From Peptococcaceae bacterium (GTDB lineage Bacteria; Bacillota; Peptococcia; Peptococcales; Peptococcaceae): a stretch of 24,108 nucleotides of DNA. The DNA lies in NCBI GenBank assembly GCA_017532485.1, contig JAFXJE010000027.1, positions 1 through 24,108 on the forward strand, in the 5' to 3' direction. Below are positions 16,163-24,108 of the stretch, piece by piece. A program made the position numbers and the translations under genes. Below the pieces are notes generated by a model that was given only the letters and a program-made list of their open reading frames with translations, was not told the DNA's origin and ran no database searches. The first letter of the stretch is position 1. Each line of letters begins with the position of its first letter.

Positions 16163-17185
16163 ATGTCTAGAGAAATAGCGATTGATTTAGGAACGGCTAA
16201 TAGTTTGGTTTATGTTCACGGTAAAGGTATTGTTTTGCGCGAGCCTTCCGTTGTAGCTATTGAAAAAGGGAAAAATAAAGTTTTGGCAGTTGGTGATGAA
16301 GCCAAAAAAATGATTGGTCGTACACCGGGCAACATTGTGGCAATAAAACCATTGAAGGATGGCTTTATTGCTGATTTTGATGTGGCTTCCAGTATGCTGA
16401 AATATTTTTTCAGCAAAACATTAACTAATACCGGCTTTTTTTCAAAACCACGGGTAATTGTTTGTGTGCCAGCTGGAACTACTTCTGTAGAGGAAAGAGC
16501 AGTGCGTCAAGCAGCTGTTCAAGCTGGTGCTAAAGAAGTATATATCATGGAAGAGCCAATGGCAGCTGCTATCGGTGCAGGATTACCAGTCGAAGAACCT
16601 ACTGGCAGCATGATTGTAGATATTGGTGGCGGGACTACTGACGTTGCAATTATTTCCTTGGGTGGTATTGTTACCAGCCAATCTATTCGTATTGGTGGCG
16701 ACAAGATGGATGATGCCATTGTTAACTTTGTTAAGAAAAAATACAATTTATTAATTGGGGAAAGAACTGCCGAGGATATTAAAATTGCTATTGGAAAAGT
16801 TCATGCTATGCCTGACAGTGAGCCTTTGACTTATATGGTTAATGGTCGGGATTTGATGACAGGCTTGCCAAGACAAGTTGAAATTTCTGACGATGAAATT
16901 CATTTGGCGTTTAAAGAAATCATTCAAAGTATTGTAGACTCTATCAAATCTTGTTTGGAAAAAACACCACCTGAATTAGCAGGTGATATTATTCAACGTG
17001 GTATTGTTTTAGCAGGCGGTGGTGCTTTAATTCGGGGGATGGATTTATTAATTGCCGAAGAAACAGGAATGCCTGTCTTTATTGCTGAGGACCCATTGAG
17101 CAGTATTGTTTTGGGTGCAGGTAAAGCGTTGGAAAACATTAATTTATTGAAACAAGTTGCTTCCGGTGGAAAAAAACTTAATTAA
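16163..17185 (+). CDS. mreB: Rod shape-determining actin homologue MreB
   Basis: The protein has 340 residues. The actin-fold nucleotide motifs are IDLGTANSLVYV (phosphate 1, from residue 7), VDIGGGTTDVAII (phosphate 2, in the middle) and GIVLAGGGALIRGMD (adenosine motif). MreB polymerises on the inner face of the membrane and guides the elongasome. AAAGGAG lies seven bases before the ATG. It is followed by mreC after 16 bases, then mreD, and the partner enzymes PBP2 and RodA are encoded further along the same strand. Length and motifs are normal. Confidence 0.98.
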   Translation: MSREIAIDLGTANSLVYVHGKGIVLREPSVVAIEKGKNKVLAVGDEAKKMIGRTPGNIVAIKPLKDGFIADFDVASSMLKYFFSKTLTNTGFFSKPRVIVCVPAGTTSVEERAVRQAAVQAGAKEVYIMEEPMAAAIGAGLPVEEPTGSMIVDIGGGTTDVAIISLGGIVTSQSIRIGGDKMDDAIVNFVKKKYNLLIGERTAEDIKIAIGKVHAMPDSEPLTYMVNGRDLMTGLPRQVEISDDEIHLAFKEIIQSIVDSIKSCLEKTPPELAGDIIQRGIVLAGGGALIRGMDLLIAEETGMPVFIAEDPLSSIVLGAGKALENINLLKQVASGGKKLN

Positions 17186-17201
17186 GTAAGGATTGAACAA
17201 T

Positions 17202-18044
17202 ATGTCCAAGAAGAAAATTGTCGGAACTATTGCAGCAATGTTGACTGTAAGTATTATTTTTATCACGACAGCAGCCAATACAATAGAGCCAAGAGAAGAT
17301 TTGACCATATTGGAAAAGGGACTGCGTATTGCTGCTAGTCCTTTTCAACATGGAATGGCAGCAATTGACGATTGGCGTGGTCGTGTAATGTATTTTTTTG
17401 TAGACAGAACACAATTGCAGGAAGAAAATATTTTTTTGAAAAAAGAAATTAGTCTCTTAAAACAGGAAGTAGATACTTTAAAAGATGCGGCGTTGGAAAA
17501 CGAACGACTGAGGGAAATGCTTGCTTATCAAGAGGAAACTAAAGGACAATATAATTTGCAAGTAGCTAAAATTATTGCTGAAAATGATAGTAATTTACAA
17601 CATACAGTTATCTTGAATTTAGGAAGCGATGATGGTGTTGCTAGTGGAATGTCTGTCATTAATCAAAATGGCTTGATCGGAAGAGTTATTAATGTGCAGC
17701 CAAGCACTAGTGAGGTGTTATTATTATCTGACCGCGAAAGTGCTGTGGGAGCTAGAGTGTGGGCGACTAGAGAAACGATTGGTGTTGCCGAAGGCGGTGG
17801 TGATAATGACGCATTTTTGGAGTTAATTCATTTAGCCCATGATGCTGAAATTCAAGAAGGTGACGAAATTATTACTTCTGGCTTAGATAGTATTTTTCCA
17901 GCTGGCATTAGAATAGGAAAAATTGTCAATGTAGAGTTTGATTCTAGTGGCTTGACCAAAACGGCATATATTCAGCCTTATGTGGATTTTACAAAGCTGG
18001 AAGAGGTTTTTATTATGCTTAACTCCGGCGAAGGGGGCATTTAA
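17202..18044 (+). CDS. mreC: Rod shape-determining protein MreC
   Basis: The protein has 280 residues. It has a short basic cytoplasmic start, one membrane helix at about 7-26, and a coiled coil at about 70-107 (QLQEENIFLKKEISLLKQEV). The extracytoplasmic beta-domain follows (VILNLGSDDGVASGMSVIN, GLIGRV, LLLSDRESAVGARV, DEIITSGLDSIFPAGIRIG). MreC couples MreB to PBP2 and activates it. I chose ATG 17202, which has TAAGGA about nine bases upstream. A TTG at 17193 in frame lies directly against that site and is unlikely. Confidence 0.96.
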   Translation: MSKKKIVGTIAAMLTVSIIFITTAANTIEPREDLTILEKGLRIAASPFQHGMAAIDDWRGRVMYFFVDRTQLQEENIFLKKEISLLKQEVDTLKDAALENERLREMLAYQEETKGQYNLQVAKIIAENDSNLQHTVILNLGSDDGVASGMSVINQNGLIGRVINVQPSTSEVLLLSDRESAVGARVWATRETIGVAEGGGDNDAFLELIHLAHDAEIQEGDEIITSGLDSIFPAGIRIGKIVNVEFDSSGLTKTAYIQPYVDFTKLEEVFIMLNSGEGGI

Positions 18045-18047
18045 AGA

Positions 18048-18536
18048 ATGAAAGTTCTCCTTCTTTTTATTGCCGGTTTTTTTGCCGTGCTTCTACAAAA
18101 TACTGTTTTTAATGTTTTAGCAGTAGCTGGTGGAAAACCTGATTTTATCTTGATTTTTATCGTTTTTTTTGCCATCTTTAGAGGACCTGTTCAAGGTGGC
18201 TTATTAGGTATGGGTTTAGGTTTGTTGGAAGATTTAATAATTGGTAGATTTATCGGTATAAACGCTTTGTGTAAAGGTTTTATCGGATATTTGGCAGGGA
18301 CATTAGAAAAACGCCTGTATAAAAATAATTTTTTAGTTCCCATGGTTGCTTTAGTGGCAGCTACCTTTGTGCAGACATTTTTATATTGGCTGCTAAGCTG
18401 TCTGATTGGGAGTGTTGTTGGTTTAGATAAAATGTTGTTGGTAGCCATACCTGATAGTATCTACAATATGTGTTTTGCACCTATTATTTATGCGATTTTC
18501 TATCATATTAACCAAAAAAATAAAGACCAGGAATAA
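18048..18536 (+). CDS. mreD: Rod shape-determining membrane protein MreD
   Basis: This 162-residue, very hydrophobic protein has about five membrane segments, starting with LLLFIAGFFAVLLQNTVF and including GLLGMGLGLLEDLIIGRFIG, a conserved-looking MreD stretch. It ends in a short charged tail. It begins only three bases after the mreC stop, with AGGGGG at the end of mreC serving as its ribosome site, so translation is probably coupled. MreD belongs to the elongasome with MreC and PBP2, though its molecular role is poorly defined. Position and topology make the call secure despite weak sequence conservation in this family. Confidence 0.93.
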   Translation: MKVLLLFIAGFFAVLLQNTVFNVLAVAGGKPDFILIFIVFFAIFRGPVQGGLLGMGLGLLEDLIIGRFIGINALCKGFIGYLAGTLEKRLYKNNFLVPMVALVAATFVQTFLYWLLSCLIGSVVGLDKMLLVAIPDSIYNMCFAPIIYAIFYHINQKNKDQE

Positions 18537-18559
18537 ATTAATAAAAGGAGATGAAAAAA

Positions 18560-20578
18560 ATGCAGACGCAGGAACGCAAAAAAATAGAAAAAGCGACAAA
18601 AATTTATACGGCTGTAGTTTTTTTCATCATTGCTATTTTAGTGGGTCGTTTAGCTTGGCTGCAAATTTGGCAGAATGACCTTTATCAATCAAAAGCCGAT
18701 AATAATCGCAACCGTTTGATGACTATTACTGCAAAACGTGGTGATATCATCAGTAGTGATGGGGTTGTTTTAGTTACAGATAGACCAAGCTATCAAGTAG
18801 TATTGGATAATCAGATAGTACGAGGTAATACGGAGGTTATCGAGACTTTAGCCAAAATTCTTAATGATGAAAAATTGACGGCAGAGGCAATTCAAGAAAT
18901 TTGTGATGAAAACAGGATGCGGCTGTATAAGCCAATTGTGTTAAAGAAAAATATTGATATTGAAACAGTAAGTCAAATAGAAGCGAGACGAAGTGAGTTG
19001 GAAGGTGTTAGTATCGAGTCAGCTTCTGACCGAACATATCTTTATGGTAATATAGCAGGTCATGTGCTGGGCTATCTAGGAGAAGTCAGTCAAGCTGAAC
19101 TAGATGCCCAAGCAAACGGTGAGACTGATACCAATTATCGTATGGGGGATTATGTCGGTAAAGTTGGGTTGGAAAAATATTATGACCAAATTTTGAGAGG
19201 AAAAGATGGTTATAAGCAAGTAGAAGTAAATGCCAATAATAGACCACTTAGCGATGTAAAAATTGTTGAGCCCATGGAAGGTGCTAATTTAGTTTTAACA
19301 CTTAATTATGAGCTGCAAAAAGTCTTGGAGGAAGCCTTAGATAAAAATATTGCTTTGTTGAAAACCTCTAAACGTTCGGACAAGGTGGAAAATGCAGCTG
19401 CAGTTGTAATTGAAGTCAACACAGGGGCAGTTTTGGCTATGGCTAGTAGACCTGATGATAAAATTACTCAGCAAAACCGCGTTATTCAAGGTCGTTATAT
19501 TCCAGGCTCAATTTTTAAACCGATTACAGCTATTGCTGCCCTGGAAACAGGAAATGTAACCCCAACGGAAAAAATTCATAATCCAGGGCGTTATTGGAAG
19601 GCGCCTTATATCAAATCTACAGCACCGATAGGTTATTATAATCTTTATTCGGCTATGGGTAAATCTGATAATGTTTATTTTCAAGAAATTGGGCGCCGTA
19701 CTGGCATTGATGCCATTGGTTATTACGGGGCAGAGTTTGGCTTGGATACTCCAACAGGGATAGACTTAGCGTACGAAAATCGAGGCGAAAGAGTATCAGA
19801 AGGTTTGCCGACGGAAGAAAAAAGACAAGCTTATCATGATTGGGCTGGTGCTGTTTGGGCAGAACGTTATGATAAAAAAATTGCCGAAACAGAAGAAGAA
19901 TATAAAAATTTGATAGCAGCAGCGACAACTAATGAGGAAAAGAAAGCTTTAGAGAAAAAACGCAAAAACGCTATTGCTATTTTAGAAGCAGATAAAAAAA
20001 TCAATGTAAAATGGAATACAGAATGGCATGAGGCTGATACCTATAATGTGGCTATTGGTCAAGGGCGACAAAACTATACACCGATGCAGTTGGCAGTTTA
20101 TATTGCGGCTATTGCTAACGGCGGCACAGTATATCAGCCATATCTTGTTCAAAAAATTTGTGATAGTCAGGGTGGTGTCCTGCAGGAAATCAAGCCGACG
20201 ATACTTCATCAGGCAAATGTCAGTGTGAAAACTTTGGCAGAAATTCAGAAGTCTTTATTGGCAGTAACTGATGTAGGTGGTACTGCTTATGGTTATTTCC
20301 AATCCTTCCCGAAAGATATTAAGGTAGCTGCGAAAACAGGGACAGCTCAACCGGGGGGCAGTGGTTATCGGACAAGTACGCAACAATACTATGACGGTGT
20401 TTTTGTCGCTTATGCTCCAGCTGATAATCCACAAATAGCTTTTGTTTCTGTAGTGGAATACGGTTATAGTGGTGCAGGTTCAGGTGCACCTGTTTGTAAA
20501 GCTGTATTTGAAGAATATTTTGGCTTAAATCAAGAAGGCGTGATTGCGAGTGAAGATGTTTTCATGTATAATGAATAA
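18560..20578 (+). CDS. mrdA: Penicillin-binding protein 2 (elongasome transpeptidase)
   Basis: This 672-residue class B PBP cross-links peptidoglycan during elongation. It has a membrane anchor at about 15-34, a pedestal domain opening with AKRGDIISSDGVVL, and a transpeptidase domain with SIFK (catalytic Ser317), SDN (369-371) and KTG (592-594). The distance from Ser317 to KTG is about 275 residues, longer than the roughly 214 I recall for E. coli PBP2. The extra length is mostly a charged, helical insertion at about 413-487, between SDN and KTG. I chose ATG 18560 because AGGAG sits nine bases upstream. The ATG at 18551 abuts that site. It follows mreD by 23 bases and works with RodA, encoded downstream. 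Confidence 0.95.
   Translation: MQTQERKKIEKATKIYTAVVFFIIAILVGRLAWLQIWQNDLYQSKADNNRNRLMTITAKRGDIISSDGVVLVTDRPSYQVVLDNQIVRGNTEVIETLAKILNDEKLTAEAIQEICDENRMRLYKPIVLKKNIDIETVSQIEARRSELEGVSIESASDRTYLYGNIAGHVLGYLGEVSQAELDAQANGETDTNYRMGDYVGKVGLEKYYDQILRGKDGYKQVEVNANNRPLSDVKIVEPMEGANLVLTLNYELQKVLEEALDKNIALLKTSKRSDKVENAAAVVIEVNTGAVLAMASRPDDKITQQNRVIQGRYIPGSIFKPITAIAALETGNVTPTEKIHNPGRYWKAPYIKSTAPIGYYNLYSAMGKSDNVYFQEIGRRTGIDAIGYYGAEFGLDTPTGIDLAYENRGERVSEGLPTEEKRQAYHDWAGAVWAERYDKKIAETEEEYKNLIAAATTNEEKKALEKKRKNAIAILEADKKINVKWNTEWHEADTYNVAIGQGRQNYTPMQLAVYIAAIANGGTVYQPYLVQKICDSQGGVLQEIKPTILHQANVSVKTLAEIQKSLLAVTDVGGTAYGYFQSFPKDIKVAAKTGTAQPGGSGYRTSTQQYYDGVFVAYAPADNPQIAFVSVVEYGYSGAGSGAPVCKAVFEEYFGLNQEGVIASEDVFMYNE
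20544..20572 (+). promoter_or_regulatory. Internal promoter for minCDE inside the end of mrdA
   Basis: TTGCGA (20544-20549) and a perfect TATAAT (20567-20572) are exactly 17 bases apart. Both lie within the last codons of mrdA, about 33 bases before the minC ATG. Confidence 0.55.
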
Positions 20579-20605
20579 GATAGGTAGAAATATGAGGTGA
20601 ACGGA

Positions 20606-21322
20606 ATGAGCGAACCGGTAACATTTAAAGGAAATAAAGATGGTATAGTGATGTTGTTGGACACTAAGGTAGAGTTTGAGGAACTTTGCCAGTTAATTGT
20701 GCAAAAATTATGGGAGTCCAGAAACTTTTTAGGTGGTCAAACAGCATTGACGATTAATACCGGTGAACAACCTTTGGAACAAGGACAGCAGTTGGCTTTG
20801 AAAGTATTATTGCAATCTTTGGGACACCAAGTGAAACGCTTTATTCCGGAAAATGCAGAAATAAAAGAAAATTTAAGAAGTGAAGAAATAATAGGTACGC
20901 CACGCGAAAAGAAAAGTCTCACTCGTTCTAAAGTGGGGCGTATCAGTAACCATACTACTAATAATACGAGTTTGGAAGGAATCGAAAATTATTTGGCTGA
21001 AGGGGCAGTAATTATTCGGAAGAATATTCGCTCCGGTCAAAAAATTGAATATGATGGTACACTGGTTATTTTAGGTGATGTTAATGCTGGTGCAGAATTG
21101 GTAGCGACAGGTCATATTTTGGTGTTAGGTACATTAAGAGGTTTGGCTCATGCGGGCAGTGATAATAACTTGAATGCTGTAGTTTATGCCCAAAATTTAT
21201 TGCCATTACAACTACGTATTGGTGATTTAATTGCTCGGGCACCGGAGAATGAGCAGACTGAAAACAAAGGACCGGAAATAGCTCGTGTTGTTGATGAAAA
21301 AATTATTATTGAAGAAGCATAA
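20606..21322 (+). CDS. minC: Septum site-determining protein MinC
   Basis: The protein has 238 residues. The N-terminal domain (about 1-95) contains KGNKDGIVMLLDTKVEFEEL. A Lys/Ser/Thr-rich linker follows, and then a C-terminal beta-helix (about 128-220) with IIRKNIRSGQKIEYDGTLVI, LGDVNAGAELVATGHILVLG and LRGLAHAG, all highly typical. MinC, brought to the membrane by MinD, blocks FtsZ polymerisation away from mid-cell. The start at 20606 has GAGGTG six bases upstream. The in-frame GTG at 20597 overlaps that site. It is separated from mrdA by 27 bases and may be read from the promoter inside mrdA. Confidence 0.96.
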   Translation: MSEPVTFKGNKDGIVMLLDTKVEFEELCQLIVQKLWESRNFLGGQTALTINTGEQPLEQGQQLALKVLLQSLGHQVKRFIPENAEIKENLRSEEIIGTPREKKSLTRSKVGRISNHTTNNTSLEGIENYLAEGAVIIRKNIRSGQKIEYDGTLVILGDVNAGAELVATGHILVLGTLRGLAHAGSDNNLNAVVYAQNLLPLQLRIGDLIARAPENEQTENKGPEIARVVDEKIIIEEA

Positions 21323-21356
21323 GAAAGTTTGAAAGCCGATTTTAGGAGGTAAAAAA

Positions 21357-22148
21357 ATGGGAGAAGTTATTGTTGTAACATCCGGTAAGGGTGGCGTAGG
21401 CAAGACAACTACGGCAGCAAATATTGGGACAGGCTTAGCAGCTCAAGGTAAAAAGGTAGTATTATTAGATACTGATATTGGTCTGCGCAATTTAGACGTA
21501 GTATTAGGTTTGGAAAATCGTATTGTTTATGATATCGTTGATATCGCCCATGGTCACTGCAAATTAAAACAAGGTATGATTAAGGATAAACGCTTTGATG
21601 ATTTATACTTAATCCCTGCTGCACAAACAAAAGAAAAAACAGCAGTTAACGAAGAACAAATGCGAGCAATTTGCAATGAATTGAAGCAGGAATTTGATTA
21701 TATTATTATTGACTGTCCTGCTGGCATTGAACAGGGCTTTAAAAATGCTATTGCTGGTGCTGACCGTGCTTTTGTAGTTACCAATCCTGAAGTATCTGCA
21801 GTAAGAGATGCTGACCGTATTATTGGTCTTTTAGAAGCCAATAGCTTGAACAATCCGCAATTAATTATCAATCGTGTGCGTCCAAACATGGTTAAGCAAG
21901 GCGATATGATGAGTGTAGAAGATATTTTGGAAATTTTGGCAGTGAAATTATTAGGTGTAATTCCTGATGATGATAATATCGTTATTTCTACTAACCGTGG
22001 TGAGCCTGTAGTCTTAGATGAGCAGGCTAGAGCAGGTAAAGCTTATCGGAACATCGTACGGAGAATTATGGGTGAAGAAGTTCCTCTATTGAACTTGGAT
22101 GAAGAAGAAGGCTTTTTCTCTAAATTAATGAAGGTCTTTAAAAAATAG
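21357..22148 (+). CDS. minD: Septum site-determining ATPase MinD
   Basis: The protein has 263 residues. The deviant Walker A motif SGKGGVGKTTTAANIG starts near residue 9, LLDTDIGLRNLDVVLG follows, then DYIIIDCPAGIEQGF (Walker B-like) and VVTNPEVSAVRDADR. The C-terminus FFSKLMKVFKK is the amphipathic membrane-targeting helix that binds membrane in the ATP-bound dimer. MinD recruits MinC and is released by MinE. The start has a strong TAGGAGGT site. It is followed by minE after 12 bases. Confidence 0.98.
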   Translation: MGEVIVVTSGKGGVGKTTTAANIGTGLAAQGKKVVLLDTDIGLRNLDVVLGLENRIVYDIVDIAHGHCKLKQGMIKDKRFDDLYLIPAAQTKEKTAVNEEQMRAICNELKQEFDYIIIDCPAGIEQGFKNAIAGADRAFVVTNPEVSAVRDADRIIGLLEANSLNNPQLIINRVRPNMVKQGDMMSVEDILEILAVKLLGVIPDDDNIVISTNRGEPVVLDEQARAGKAYRNIVRRIMGEEVPLLNLDEEEGFFSKLMKVFKK

Positions 22149-22160
22149 GGGGCGAGAAAG

Positions 22161-22427
22161 ATGGCTAACTTTTTGCAAAAATTACTGGGGATGGAAAAAA
22201 ACAGTAAGGATATGGCGAAAGATCGCTTGAAATTAGTTTTAATTCAGGACCGTGCCAATATGTCTCCAAATATGCTTGAAGATTTACGCAAAGATTTAAT
22301 TATGGTTATTTCCAAATATATGGATTTTGATGAGAAAAATTTAGATGTTCAAATGGCAGAACAAGATAATATGACTATGCTGGAAGTGAACATCCCTATT
22401 GCCAATGTAAAAAGAAATATCAACTAA
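22161..22427 (+). CDS. minE: Cell division topological specificity factor MinE
   Basis: The protein has 88 residues. It has the N-terminal membrane-targeting MANFLQKLLG, the MinD-binding stretch with DRLKLVLIQDRANMSP, and the C-terminal dimerisation domain with LEDLRKDLIMVISKYMDFD ending in a beta-strand LEVNIPI. MinE stimulates MinD ATPase activity and drives Min oscillation, so a MinE-type rather than DivIVA-type Min system is encoded. AGGGGGCGAGAAAG precedes the ATG. Length is normal. Confidence 0.97.
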   Translation: MANFLQKLLGMEKNSKDMAKDRLKLVLIQDRANMSPNMLEDLRKDLIMVISKYMDFDEKNLDVQMAEQDNMTMLEVNIPIANVKRNIN

Positions 22428-22431
22428 CAAT

Positions 22432-22458
22432 CCTCCCCTGACTTGAGTTCAGGGGAGG
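22432..22458 (+). terminator. GC-rich hairpin between minE and rodA
   Basis: CCTCCCCTGA (22432-22441) pairs perfectly with TCAGGGGAGG (22449-22458) around a 7-base loop. The following bases CACTTTCATTTG are only weakly T-rich, so it may act as a partial terminator, a processing or stability element, or an attenuator reducing rodA expression. Confidence 0.5.
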
Positions 22459-22488
22459 CACTTTCATTTGCGAAAGGAAAAGATATTT

Positions 22489-23613
22489 ATGAATTTTTAT
22501 CGTAAGCTAATCGGCAAAATGGATTTTATTTTGTTGGCTGTCATTGCCGTGATTCTAGTTTCCGGTTTATTGATTTTGAATAGTGCTGCAGCCAGCAAGG
22601 AACAAGCTTATGTCATGAAACAGTCTATGTGGATTGTGATAGGAATTGTTTTTTTACTATTAACTATCCAGTTTGACTATACGATTTTACAAAAATATGT
22701 GAAACCTTTATATATATTTAATCTTCTGCTCCTGATTGCTGTATTAATTTTCGGGCGAGAAATTTCTGGAGCTCGTTCTTGGTTTGTCTTTCCTGGGATA
22801 GGAAGCTTGCAGCCAGCAGAACTGGCCAAGATAATGACGATTATCTGTTTTGCCCATTTTTTAGATGAACGCAGAGGTAACTTAAATACATTGTGGGAGT
22901 TAATACCTTGCTTTATTTTTGTAGCAATTCCTGTTTTTTTGATTTTATTGCAGCCTGACTTGGGTAGTGCTTTAGTTTTTATTGCTATTTTAGTTGGGAT
23001 GATGTTTGTGGCAGGGGCTAACCCTAAAATTTTGTTAACCATTTTTGGTGGTGGTGTGTCTATCATCTTAATCTATTTGCTAGGCGTTTGGAAATTGGGT
23101 TGGTGGTGTCCACTAAAAACTTATCAGCTTAATCGTTTTTTAGTTCTTTTTGATCCTAATATTGACCCACGTGGGGTAGGCTACAATGTTTGGCAGGCGA
23201 AAATTGCTATTGGCAATGGTGGTTTGTTTGGCGAAGGTTTAGGTATGGGCAGTCAAACAACTGGTTCTTTTTTGCCTGAGCAATGGACTGATTTTATTTT
23301 TGCCGTATATGCTGAAGAATTTGGCTTTATTGGGGCTGGTTTATTGCTGCTTTTGTTTGCGGTTTTACTATATCGTGGCTTACGCATTGCCATGCTGTCT
23401 AAGGATTTGTTCGGTGCGTTGATTGCTACTGGCGTGGTAAGTATGTATTTATTTCATATTTTAGAAAATGTGGGAATGTGTATGGGATTAATGCCGGTTA
23501 CTGGTATTCCTTTGCCTTTTGTCAGCTATGGCGGCAGCTCTATGTTGGCTAATTTTTTTGGTATAGCTTTGCTGCAAAATATTTATGTGCACCGACAAAG
23601 ATTAATTTTCTAG
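22489..23613 (+). CDS. rodA: Rod shape-determining SEDS glycosyltransferase RodA
   Basis: This 374-residue integral membrane protein has about ten hydrophobic segments. Family signatures include FGREISGARSWFVFPGIGSLQPAELAKI, LQPDLGSALVF (conserved Asp), GLGMGSQT...FLPEQWTDFIFAVYAEEFGF and PLPFVSYGGSSMLANFFGIALLQNI. RodA polymerises glycan strands from lipid II and pairs with PBP2, encoded upstream in the same cluster. The call of RodA rather than FtsW rests on the mre/mrdA context and close motif fit. I chose ATG 22489, which has AAAGGA about ten bases upstream. The frame is open back to a TTG at 22468 that precedes that site. Confidence 0.95.
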   Translation: MNFYRKLIGKMDFILLAVIAVILVSGLLILNSAAASKEQAYVMKQSMWIVIGIVFLLLTIQFDYTILQKYVKPLYIFNLLLLIAVLIFGREISGARSWFVFPGIGSLQPAELAKIMTIICFAHFLDERRGNLNTLWELIPCFIFVAIPVFLILLQPDLGSALVFIAILVGMMFVAGANPKILLTIFGGGVSIILIYLLGVWKLGWWCPLKTYQLNRFLVLFDPNIDPRGVGYNVWQAKIAIGNGGLFGEGLGMGSQTTGSFLPEQWTDFIFAVYAEEFGFIGAGLLLLLFAVLLYRGLRIAMLSKDLFGALIATGVVSMYLFHILENVGMCMGLMPVTGIPLPFVSYGGSSMLANFFGIALLQNIYVHRQRLIF

Positions 23614-23616
23614 ATA

Positions 23617-23662
23617 AAAGATTACCGGTAAGCAGCTATTAAGCTTTGCCGGTAATTTTTTT
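23617..23662 (+). terminator. rodA terminator
   Basis: ATTACCGG (23621-23628) pairs with CCGGTAAT (23649-23656), extended inward by weaker pairs to GC/GC at 23632-23633 and 23643-23644. A run of T (23656-23662) follows. It closes the mre/min/rodA gene run. Confidence 0.85.
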
Positions 23663-23668
23663 GCCTCT

Positions 23669-23697
23669 TTTTGAGAATAGTCAGGTTGTGGTATAAT
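23669..23697 (+). promoter_or_regulatory. Promoter of the right-edge gene
   Basis: A perfect TATAAT (23692-23697) has a TG extension (23689-23690) and TTTTGA at 17-base spacing (23669-23674). TTGAGA at 23671 would give only 15. It lies about 35 bases before the ATG at 23733. Confidence 0.55.
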
Positions 23698-23732
23698 AAA
23701 AAGATAATATAGACGAGGCAGGTTAAAGGAAA

Positions 23733-24108
23733 ATGACTGAAAGCAGAGAACAATGGTTAAAAGCGTTATTACACATGGGTAAACCAGGAGAAAAAGGTGC
23801 CCGTTTAAATCAATTGCTGAGTTTAATCAGTGGTGGGGAAATACAATATGTAGAGTGGCTCTATCCTGAGTTGAAAGAAGAGCAGCTTAAAGGGGAAGAA
23901 TTGCAAAATCTACTAAATGAAAAATTACAGCAAGAAGGTCTAGCAGCAGTTTGGCCTGCTAGTTTGCCACAATTTCAAGGTGCAGGTATTTTGCAGGACA
24001 ATAAAAATGAGGCGGGCTTATATTTGGTGCTGACTTATGCTGATGCGGCAGATTTTTATCAAGAAGAATTAAAAGAAATGCTGCTTTGGTTACAGCAAAT
24101 GCAGCAAA
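23733..24108 (+). CDS. Unrecognised protein, N-terminal 125 residues, cut by window edge
   Basis: The frame opens at ATG 23733 with AAAGGA a few bases upstream and stays open to the end of the window, so the gene is partial at its 3' end. The visible part begins MTESREQWLKALLHMGKPGE and has no signal peptide, membrane segment or motif I can assign. It is soluble-looking, rich in Leu, Glu and Gln, with helical stretches such as LKEEQLKGEELQNLLNEKLQ and an uncharged segment around PASLPQFQGAGIL. It has its own promoter after the rodA terminator, so it is probably not part of the shape operon. Good coding character (third-position AT bias like its neighbours) supports a real gene. Confidence 0.65.
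   Translation, partial: MTESREQWLKALLHMGKPGEKGARLNQLLSLISGGEIQYVEWLYPELKEEQLKGEELQNLLNEKLQQEGLAAVWPASLPQFQGAGILQDNKNEAGLYLVLTYADAADFYQEELKEMLLWLQQMQQ

Noticed and set aside
14024..24108. Possible novel multi-gene system in the right half
   Set aside because: Every gene from rex to rodA matches a well-known family in a known Firmicutes order, so this is ordinary core genome.
1..24108. CRISPR arrays, rRNA genes, prophage or transposase genes
   Set aside because: I saw no regularly spaced direct repeats, no rRNA-like stretches, and no integrase or transposase motifs on either strand.

Overview
The window looks like a piece of the chromosome of a low-GC Firmicutes-type bacterium, most likely a Negativicutes/Clostridia-like anaerobe. 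This placing is inference. It rests on AT-rich codon use in most genes, a tRNA-dependent T-box leader, a Rex redox repressor, a very large 2-hydroxyacyl-CoA dehydratase activase-type protein of the kind found in strict anaerobes, and the gene order maf-radC-mreBCD-mrdA-minCDE-rodA. Almost everything is core genome. I did not find a convincing new multi-gene system. The oddities are local: an apparent frameshift, a decayed reading frame, an insertion in PBP2, and some unusual promoter placements.

Left part (1-5300). The window opens inside the 3' end of a FemAB-type peptidoglycan aminoacyltransferase, closed by a strong hairpin terminator. A good sigma-70-type promoter follows, and then one very large gene (about 1458 codons) with two activase ATPase domains fused to a long C-terminal DUF2229-like region. 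No dehydratase subunits are next to it, and it looks more GC-rich than its neighbours. After its terminator lies a short decayed reading frame with two adjacent stops.

Middle part (5256-13900). On the minus strand are a tRNA-Leu(GAG) with its own consensus promoter, an unrecognised 152-residue protein, and a radical SAM/SPASM protein. Facing them is a small four-helix membrane protein, then valS behind a T-box leader with a readable valine specifier codon (GUA). valS and tyrS converge on a shared bidirectional terminator. tyrS and folC diverge from a region where their candidate promoters overlap. folC is followed by a SPOR-like gene whose best start and signal peptide lie in a different frame from its body.

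Right part (13940-24108). rex is a single-gene unit with its own promoter and terminator. A new promoter then starts the long cell-shape and division run: maf and radC (overlapping), mreB, mreC, mreD and mrdA (the elongasome scaffold and its transpeptidase), minC, minD and minE (septum placement), and rodA (the SEDS glycosyltransferase that partners PBP2). An internal promoter at the end of mrdA could drive the min genes separately, and a GC-rich hairpin separates minE from rodA. After the rodA terminator an unrecognised gene starts from its own promoter and runs off the window.

All names rest on motifs read by eye. No database search was possible.
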